This document shows positions 6,437 through 11,391 of a stretch of 11,391 bases of DNA, piece after piece; the stretch's first letter is position 1, and the number at the start of each line of letters is the position of its first letter. A program made the position numbers and the translations under genes. The DNA is taken from positions 1 through 11,391 of the forward strand of contig JBNAWB010000116.1 of NCBI GenBank assembly GCA_049699975.1, in the 5' to 3' direction. The notes below the pieces were generated by a model. That model worked only from the letters and a program-made list of their open reading frames with translations, did no database searches and had not been told where the DNA came from. This DNA comes from CAZAGD01 sp049699975. Lineage in GTDB: Bacteria; Desulfobacterota; SM23-61.

Positions 6437-6473
6437 TCTCTCCACTGGGAAACTGTATCGCAATGGCGACAAA

Positions 6474-6659
6474 GGGCCAGAGGCAGGCATTCATTCAGAA
6501 TCATGAAGCAGTGAATCTTCCATGGGTCCCGGCGGATTTAGAAGCTTAATCATATTGCTTAGTTTAACTATTCGCCTGCCTTTTGCGGAAAAGCGCTGGT
6601 GAATTTTGAATGACGTTTTATCCCGCCGATGCTTCTTCATTCATGCCCGCCTCTGGCCC
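6474..6659. repeat. 186-base span bounded by 17-bp inverted repeats
   Basis: GGGCCAGAGGCAGGCAT (6474-6490) matches the reverse complement of 6643-6659 at 16 of 17 bases. Just inside the arms, GAATCATGAAGC and GCTTCTTCATTC, and CCCGGCGGAT and ATCCCGCCGA, are also roughly complementary, so the whole span may fold into an imperfect long hairpin. No transposase or clear target duplication was seen. Confidence 0.6.
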
Positions 6660-6666
6660 GCCTCCG
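6645..6666. repeat. 11-base tandem repeat, two copies
   Basis: GCCCGCCTCTG (6645-6655) is followed directly by GCCCGCCTCCG (6656-6666), differing at one base. The first copy lies mostly within the right arm of the 6474-6659 inverted repeat. Confidence 0.6.
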
Positions 6667-6716
6667 GCCCCTTCACCAAAAGTTAGCTATTTACTATTTA
6701 TTAATTATGACACAAT

Positions 6717-6730
6717 CTCGCTGGAGCGAG
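6717..6730. repeat. Short perfect hairpin CTCGCT-GG-AGCGAG
   Basis: A six-pair perfect stem with a two-base loop lies about 50 bases beyond the TRAP permease stop on the minus strand. It is followed there by ATTGTG, not a T-run, so it is at best a weak terminator. Confidence 0.4.
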
Positions 6731-6777
6731 GGAAGGGTGAGTAAGGATGAAAAATTTTGTTAGCTCGCGGGAAAAAA

Positions 6778-9567
6778 TTAATTATCTGGATCAGCAGGGG
6801 AGGGCACAGCAACAGCTCTTTTCAGCTCCTCTTCTTCTCGTCTTCTTTTGCGTAAGTACTGCCAAATAAATATTCCCCCCAGAAGAAGAGCTCCTATAAT
6901 GCTGGACATTGTCTCGTGCCACCAAAGTAAAATTAAGCTCACCAAAAGAAGTAACCGTTCAAATTTATTTACGCGATCTCCAAAATAGCCAATAATAACC
7001 GCCCCAAGAGCAATAATTCCCAAGATAACAGTGCCTATGACAAATAAAAAATCTAATACGGGAAATGCTCCCCGAGGTTTTTGCAAGATCCAGGGCATTA
7101 AGATGAGGATAGGACTAAACATGAAAGCAAAAGGAACATACATAGTTGTCCAGGATAGAGTAAAAGCTCGCAAACCTGTTTTAAAAGGATCTCCTTGAGA
7201 GATGCCCGAGGCGGCATATGCGGCTACGGCTACCGGAGGAGTAAGGTCAGCTAAGAGACCAAAATAGAATACGAACATGTGGCTAATCAAAGGAGCAATG
7301 CCGAATTTCAGAAGGGCAGGGGCAGCAATAATGGAAACTATAATGTAATTTGGAGTGGTGGGCAAACCCATCCCCAGGATAAGGCTGGCCAAGGCCGTAT
7401 AAAATAAGGTAAAGAACAAAGTGGTTTGATCTAAAGAAAACAGTCCCAGGATGTCTAATTTGTTGAAAAAAGCGGAAGTAACCGTACTTAAAAAAACTGT
7501 GGCATTGGCGAATTTCAATCCCATACCTGTTAAGGTCGTGGCTCCGACGATAAAACCAACAGCGGCGCAGGCTGCGCCGATGGCCAAGGCATTCTTAGTG
7601 CCCCACTCTAAGCATTCAATGACGTGTTCTAAGCGTATCCGGCCTTGACGAATGATTAAGCCCACAATAATGATATAAAAATTAATCCAAAAAGCGACCA
7701 ACTCTGCCGCCATACCTTTTATTAAAAGATAACCCATTATTAATATTGCTATAAGTCCTAATAACCAATAAGAAAAAGGAGATGACTTCCAGCTCCAATA
7801 AAAACCAAGAATAATGAAGGCACTCCATAATCCGATTCCCAAAAAAGAACCCTCAAGAGGATTCCATTGGAAAAGTACGAGGGGGATAGTCGCAAAAACA
7901 ACAACAAAGAAATTCTTTGTTCGCGGGCCTGACTGAGCAAAAGCCACGGAGCTGATTATTCCCCAAAAGGCGGCTAAGAAAGGAGTGAAACCGCTTATTA
8001 GTAGCCAAATAATTACTATTAATGGCAAAACGAGAGTTCCATTTTCTCGCAAGAGGGGAATCAAACGGGGCAACTGATCGCGCGGAATACCTTCCATGTG
8101 ATTTTTTTTCGCTTCCAGATGGACCATAACGCCTACGGCAAAAAAATGGCAAATGGCCGGGATGATGGCGCAGGTAGCTATAGTAATATACGAAATGCCC
8201 AAAAACTCCGCCATAATAAAGGCCGCGGCTCCCATAATGGGAGGCATAAACTGACCGCCCGTAGAGGCGGCCGCTTCCACAGCTCCAGCGAATTCTTTAC
8301 TGTAACCAAGTCTTTTCATCATGGGGATGGTGAATGAACCTGTAGTGACGGTATTAGCCACTGAAGAGCCAGAGATACATCCCAGGAGTCCGGAAGCTAC
8401 GATAGCAACTTTAGCCGGCCCACCGGCTGACCAGCCGGCCAAAGCCATTGCCACATCAATAAATAGCTTACCTAACCCGGTCTTCATGATGAATATGCCA
8501 AATAAGACAAAGTGGAAAACAAAAGTGGCTACTACTCCCAAGGGTACTCCATATATTCCTTCTGTTCCCAAGAACATTTGGTCGATAATCCGGGATGGGG
8601 TAAAACCGCGATGAGCAAAGAAAGTACCGCCGGGAATGTTAGCTAACCAAGGACCGGCATAGCAGTAGAATAGGGCTAATAATCCTAATATCGCTAAAGG
8701 AAGGCCAATGCTTCTGCGCGTCCCTTCTAAAACAAGTAAAATAGCTAAGTTGCCAATAATCAGGTCTCTAAGATTAGGAAAACCGGCGCGAAAAATGAAT
8801 TGATCGAAATCGAGAATGATATAACTGGACATAGCAAAAGACATTACGGCTAAAGAAATTTCAAAGTAGGGAATTCTTTGAGGATCGAAATGGAATTCCT
8901 TTCGACCGCTCAAAATTTGGATGGCTTGCCAAAGCATAAAGATTAAAGGCGCCGTCAATCCCAATAAAACAAGCACGGTCCAGATAATAAAACTTATTCC
9001 CGAGTCGCCTACATATGTCGTCCAGTATTTAATTAATATGGAAATGACAAAGGTTATTATTCCTAAACCGATTAAAGAAGCTACCAGATCAAGAAAGTTA
9101 GTAATTGGGGGAGGAAATAAATCTCTGGTTTTGAGGGCAAAAGCCAAAAAAAACCCAAGCCCAAAAACTAAGACTGATATAGAAGTAGATAACTTGAGGA
9201 CACTCTGCATTCCCAGAGATAATATTAAACCGCAGATTGCCGAGTAGATGACTTCGTAAACCCAGGTGAGGGTGAGGTTTTTTACTTTAATCTTCCGCGT
9301 GGGGTAAACTAAAAAAATAAGGGAAAGAACAAAAGAAAAATGAAAACATCGATGTTTCCACTCTTGGAGCACTCCGAACCCGGCCGTATAGATATGAAAC
9401 AAGGAAAGAATAATACACATTATAAGGACAATCTTTTCTGCTGCCCCTCTTAATTTGCGAAAACGGAGCTCAGGATCAAAAGTCTCCACCAGTTCCTTGA
9501 CTTTTTCTTCTTCAACTTTATATTCGATTATGTTTTTTCTCTCCGGAGTATTAGGAATATCTTTCAT
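6778..9567 (-). CDS. TAXI-type TRAP transporter fused membrane subunit (4TM/12TM, DctQM-like), enlarged
   Basis: A 929-residue membrane protein, the fused small and large permease subunits of a TAXI-family TRAP transporter, a secondary importer normally driven by an ion gradient. Family hallmarks run in order: NLRDLIIGNLAILLVLEGTRR (265-285), TEGIYGVPLGVVATFVF (335-351), GGPAKVAIVASGLLGCISGS (382-401), VEAAASTGGQFMPPIMGAAA (430-449), LGMGLPTTPNYI (731-742), HMFVFYFGLLADLTPPVAVA (763-782). It is longer than common family members (roughly 630-720). Extra hydrophobic stretches lie at about 100-230 and 547-640, and a C-terminal extension with further spans ends in a charged tail (RKRRREEEELKR). 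The start overlaps the DUF1850 gene by 17 bases and has only a weak AGAAAA ribosome-binding site, implying translational coupling. Solute specificity is unknown. Confidence 0.93.
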   Translation of the reverse strand: MKDIPNTPERKNIIEYKVEEEKVKELVETFDPELRFRKLRGAAEKIVLIMCIILSLFHIYTAGFGVLQEWKHRCFHFSFVLSLIFLVYPTRKIKVKNLTLTWVYEVIYSAICGLILSLGMQSVLKLSTSISVLVFGLGFFLAFALKTRDLFPPPITNFLDLVASLIGLGIITFVISILIKYWTTYVGDSGISFIIWTVLVLLGLTAPLIFMLWQAIQILSGRKEFHFDPQRIPYFEISLAVMSFAMSSYIILDFDQFIFRAGFPNLRDLIIGNLAILLVLEGTRRSIGLPLAILGLLALFYCYAGPWLANIPGGTFFAHRGFTPSRIIDQMFLGTEGIYGVPLGVVATFVFHFVLFGIFIMKTGLGKLFIDVAMALAGWSAGGPAKVAIVASGLLGCISGSSVANTVTTGSFTIPMMKRLGYSKEFAGAVEAAASTGGQFMPPIMGAAAFIMAEFLGISYITIATCAIIPAICHFFAVGVMVHLEAKKNHMEGIPRDQLPRLIPLLRENGTLVLPLIVIIWLLISGFTPFLAAFWGIISSVAFAQSGPRTKNFFVVVFATIPLVLFQWNPLEGSFLGIGLWSAFIILGFYWSWKSSPFSYWLLGLIAILIMGYLLIKGMAAELVAFWINFYIIIVGLIIRQGRIRLEHVIECLEWGTKNALAIGAACAAVGFIVGATTLTGMGLKFANATVFLSTVTSAFFNKLDILGLFSLDQTTLFFTLFYTALASLILGMGLPTTPNYIIVSIIAAPALLKFGIAPLISHMFVFYFGLLADLTPPVAVAAYAASGISQGDPFKTGLRAFTLSWTTMYVPFAFMFSPILILMPWILQKPRGAFPVLDFLFVIGTVILGIIALGAVIIGYFGDRVNKFERLLLLVSLILLWWHETMSSIIGALLLGGIFIWQYLRKRRREEEELKRAVAVPSPADPDN

Positions 9568-10084
9568 TTTTTTCTAAAATCCTTTGCCTAAATTTTTTGA
9601 TATTGAATTTAAAAAAATCTTTTAGCATCATGCGCGTCACTTTTATTTGGATCACCCCATCGCCATAAAGAGCTGCGGGAGGAATTATTTCTTCTCGGTC
9701 AAAACGGAAGCGGCTGTGCCACTGCGCATCTACTCGCCAATTAAGCTCAGGCAAAACTCGCCTCATGCCCGTAATTTTAAACCAAGGGCCATCACGAATC
9801 AATTTTTCATTTTCAGCCAAATTATAAGGCAAACCTGCTCCTTGTCCCTGGAACATAGTTTGGGTTAAAACGATCTGATAATTATTATCAATAATAAATT
9901 CTTCCCACACATCGGTTTTGGCTACCGAATGTAAATACCCTAAAAGAAAAGTATCTCCCGGCTTAGTCACGCGCCACAAAATTATTTTTCCTTGCTTTTC
10001 TAAAGTTAGGATAGGTAGAGATACAAAATAAGTAATTGAAAAAATAATCCCACCTGCCAAGAATATTAGGGGAATTTTTTTCAT
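9551..10084 (-). CDS. DUF1850 protein, TAXI-TRAP partner
   Basis: A 177-residue protein with one N-terminal hydrophobic segment (about 5-23), a signal anchor or uncleaved signal peptide, so most of it should lie outside the inner membrane. The central pattern FLLGYLHSVAKTDVWEEFII (about 46-65), then TQTMFQGQGAGLPYN and GDGVIQIKVTR, matches DUF1850. Genes of this family commonly sit beside TAXI-TRAP permeases. The molecular role is not established; an accessory part in assembly or solute hand-over is a guess. The start ATG at 10084 has no clear ribosome-binding site and sits just behind a strong hairpin. The end overlaps the permease gene, placing it between binding protein and permease in one operon. 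Confidence 0.85.
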   Translation of the reverse strand: MKKIPLIFLAGGIIFSITYFVSLPILTLEKQGKIILWRVTKPGDTFLLGYLHSVAKTDVWEEFIIDNNYQIVLTQTMFQGQGAGLPYNLAENEKLIRDGPWFKITGMRRVLPELNWRVDAQWHSRFRFDREEIIPPAALYGDGVIQIKVTRMMLKDFFKFNIKKFRQRILEKNERYS

Positions 10085-10090
10085 GAAGAC

Positions 10091-10131
10091 AATAAAAGCT
10101 CCGCGCCCGCAAGGAGTTTAGACGCGGAGCT
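10091..10131 (-). promoter_or_regulatory. Intercistronic hairpin after the TAXI binding-protein gene
   Basis: On the minus strand AGCTCCGCG (10131-10123) pairs perfectly with CGCGGAGCT (10105-10097) around a 17-base loop, followed by TTTATT (10096-10091). It lies between the binding-protein stop and the DUF1850 start. It could be a leaky terminator or an mRNA 3'-end stabiliser that keeps binding protein in excess over permease. The stem is seen; the role is inferred. Confidence 0.7.
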
Positions 10132-10165
10132 CCTAAATCAGTTAGGGAATTGTTCATTCTCTTTT

Positions 10166-11212
10166 TTATTTAGCTTCCGGAGGAACAAGGGCTGGAGGGA
10201 TAGCAATTCCTTTCTCTTTGTAATATTTATAAGCTCCTTTGTGTAAAGGAATGGTTACTCCCAATAAAGCGTTTTCCAGTTTCACATTCTTCCCTTGTTC
10301 ATGCACTTTGGCCACCACTTCAGCTCCGCTAACGCTCTCTTTAGTGGCGCTGTGCAACAGAGGAGTCTTTTCCCAAAGATGATAAGTTATGTCGTAAATG
10401 TCTTTCTCGGGCACTTCCGCTCTAGTTACCCATAAAGCGATGATCGCCACAGTTTTTACGGGGGCTGTTTGCTTAGGATAAACTACGGGAAGGGTTACCG
10501 GAGCATAATAAGGATATTTGGTATTTAAGGATTTAATTACATCATCAGGGAAAGGAATGAAAACTACGTCTTTTGTGGTGGCAATTTCTAATATATTGGC
10601 ATTAGGAACTCCAGAAGTCCAGATCAAGGCATCTGCCTGCTCGTCTTTCATTCTTTGGACAGCTACAGCATAATAAACATAAACGGGCTCAATATCTTTA
10701 TATCCACTTTTGTCAGCAAAACCAACTTCCGCTAACATCCGCCGCGAATCGAATTCTGTTCCGCTCCCCTTGTCGCCTACAATAATCCGTTTTCCCTTAA
10801 AATCATAAATCGATTTTATTCCCGACTTTTTTAAAGCTACTAAGTGAGTCGTTTCTGGATAGAGTCCGGCTATGGCTCTTAAGTTTTTCACCGGTGGCGT
10901 CTTCCAGGATTCTTTATCGCCAATATAGGCCGCTAAGGCCACATTGTTTTGCGAAAGTCCTGATTCCACATCGCCCCGAGCAATTAAATTTACATTGGCC
11001 ACAGAGGCATTGCCGGTCTGAGCAGTAACCACCATATCTTCAATTTTGTTGGTTAAACATTGAGCTAACGCGCCCCCCAAGGGATAGTAAACGCCGCCTA
11101 CGCCGCCAGTGGCGATGCCGAAGAAACGTTTCTTCTGGGCATCTGCCGGAGTGGATAAAGCAAACACTAAAACAAGCCCCAAAATAGCTAAAAGCAATAA
11201 TTTCCTTTTCAT
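10166..11212 (-). CDS. TAXI family TRAP transporter substrate-binding protein
   Basis: A 348-residue exported binding protein, first gene of the TRAP operon. Residues 1 to about 25 form a signal peptide (MKRK, hydrophobic core, TPADA cleavage site before QKK). The mature protein opens FFGIATGGVGGVYYPLGGALA (31-50), the typical TAXI motif. Later come QTGNASVANVNLIARGDVESGLSQNNVA and the RMKDEQADALIWTSGVPNANILEIA segment, also family-typical. Start 11212 is supported by AAGGAGGG (11224-11217) four bases upstream. Few TAXI proteins have known ligands (glutamate-like and small dicarboxylate compounds are reported for some), so the solute is not assigned. It would deliver solute to the fused permease at 6778-9567. 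The next gene is 81 bases away, across a strong hairpin. Confidence 0.94.
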   Translation of the reverse strand: MKRKLLLLAILGLVLVFALSTPADAQKKRFFGIATGGVGGVYYPLGGALAQCLTNKIEDMVVTAQTGNASVANVNLIARGDVESGLSQNNVALAAYIGDKESWKTPPVKNLRAIAGLYPETTHLVALKKSGIKSIYDFKGKRIIVGDKGSGTEFDSRRMLAEVGFADKSGYKDIEPVYVYYAVAVQRMKDEQADALIWTSGVPNANILEIATTKDVVFIPFPDDVIKSLNTKYPYYAPVTLPVVYPKQTAPVKTVAIIALWVTRAEVPEKDIYDITYHLWEKTPLLHSATKESVSGAEVVAKVHEQGKNVKLENALLGVTIPLHKGAYKYYKEKGIAIPPALVPPEAK

Positions 11213-11295
11213 TTTTCCCTCCTTAATTTTTTTAAAATGGCAATTTAAAATGAATCGAAAATAATCTACCTTTCTATATTGCCAAATTTTAGTAA

Positions 11296-11324
11296 TAAAT
11301 AATTTATTTATAAAATTTTGTCAA
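11296..11324 (-). promoter_or_regulatory. Sigma-70-like promoter of the TRAP operon
   Basis: On the minus strand TTGACA (11324-11319) is followed after 17 bases by TATTTA (11301-11296), a weak -10 candidate in very AT-rich DNA. The -35 box and its AGGT.TTGACAAAA surroundings match the Liv-operon promoter at 62-74. The leader to the ATG would be about 80 bases. Confidence 0.6.
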
Positions 11325-11336
11325 GACCTAAATAGA

Positions 11337-11353
11337 ACTGACCGTCGATCACT
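11337..11353. promoter_or_regulatory. Palindromic operator upstream of the TRAP operon (TetR-like site)
   Basis: Read on the minus strand this is AGTGATCGACGGTCAGT. It differs at one base from the site at 38-54, and sits 12 bases upstream of its TTGACA box against 11 there. Same sequence, same orientation and nearly same spacing imply one regulator for both operons. The changed base breaks one pair of the outer arm, so binding may be somewhat weaker here. Confidence 0.7.
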
Positions 11354-11373
11354 TTTGAAATTCGTACCTACTT

Positions 11374-11385
11374 CAGGCGGGAGGG
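11374..11385. repeat. 12-bp terminal inverted repeat, right copy
   Basis: CAGGCGGGAGGG is the exact reverse complement of bases 1-12. It lies 20 bases beyond the operator at 11337-11353, against 25 bases at the other end. See the left copy for the two possible readings. Confidence 0.6.
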
Positions 11386-11391
11386 AGAGAG

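Larger units (their letters stand above)
6305..6777. other. 473-base non-coding spacer with nested inverted repeats
   Basis: No convincing gene lies here. The right-hand-strand leader of the HesB/IscA-like gene occupies the first 60 bases, with a weak minus-strand promoter candidate (TTATTC 6361-6356, 17-base gap, TATATT 6338-6333). The rest contains a hairpin at 6391-6436, a 17-base inverted pair at 6474-6490 and 6643-6659, an 11-base tandem repeat at 6645-6666, a small perfect hairpin at 6717-6730, and related CTCACCCTTC/GAAGGGTGAG ends near 6428 and 6732. This could be a decayed miniature element or a structured untranslated region. Confidence 0.6.

Noticed and set aside
6464..6550. 28-codon plus-strand frame MATKGQRQAF... 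in the spacer
   Set aside because: It has no ribosome-binding site, lies across one arm of an inverted repeat and resembles no family I know.
6747..6869. Short plus-strand frame antisense to the TRAP permease 3' end
   Set aside because: Low-complexity sequence mostly mirroring the permease coding strand, with only a marginal AAGG close to its ATG; taken as chance.
1..11391. CRISPR array, tRNA, rRNA, transposase or phage genes
   Set aside because: No regularly spaced repeats, cloverleaf-like or rRNA-like stretches, or mobile-element protein motifs were seen on either strand by eye.

Overview
The window carries two solute-import operons that converge on a small iron-sulphur protein gene. It looks like chromosomal DNA of an anaerobic bacterium, most likely Desulfobacterota (the old Deltaproteobacteria) or a neighbouring phylum. 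The reasons are a Liv-type ABC importer next to a TAXI-type TRAP importer, a HesB/IscA-like gene with an in-frame UGA that reads as selenocysteine, strong Shine-Dalgarno sequences, and AT-rich spacers with moderately AT-rich genes. The phylum is an inference; there is no rRNA or other marker gene here.

Plus strand, 1-5960: a promoter with a 17-bp palindromic operator (38-54) leads into a Liv-type operon. Its order is periplasmic binding protein, permeases LivH and LivM, ATPases LivG and LivF, an EthD-like small protein and a UPF0173-type metallo-beta-lactamase-fold hydrolase. The genes overlap or are closely spaced, except for a strong hairpin between the binding protein and livH. The operon ends at a hairpin terminator that looks bidirectional. 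The two extra genes suggest that the imported compound is also processed by this operon, but the substrate cannot be read from the sequence.

Minus strand, 5990-6304: a HesB/IscA-like protein of 104 residues. Its first conserved ligand position is encoded by TGA (6203-6205), followed at the right distance by a bacterial SECIS-like hairpin. A conventional gene caller would report only the last 66 residues or a pseudogene. A 473-base non-coding spacer (6305-6777) with nested inverted repeats follows.

Minus strand, 6778-11212, transcribed leftwards: a TAXI-family TRAP importer with binding protein, DUF1850 protein and an unusually large (929 aa) fused membrane permease. A strong hairpin again follows the binding-protein gene.

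The two operons are mirror images. Each starts at one end of the window from a promoter carrying almost the same 17-bp palindrome just upstream of a TTGACA -35 box, and a shared 12-bp sequence lies still further upstream on both sides. The simplest reading is that one regulator, plausibly of the TetR family, controls both importers, so they may serve the same or related substrates. No regulator gene, catabolic enzyme set, mobile-element gene, CRISPR array, tRNA or rRNA was seen.
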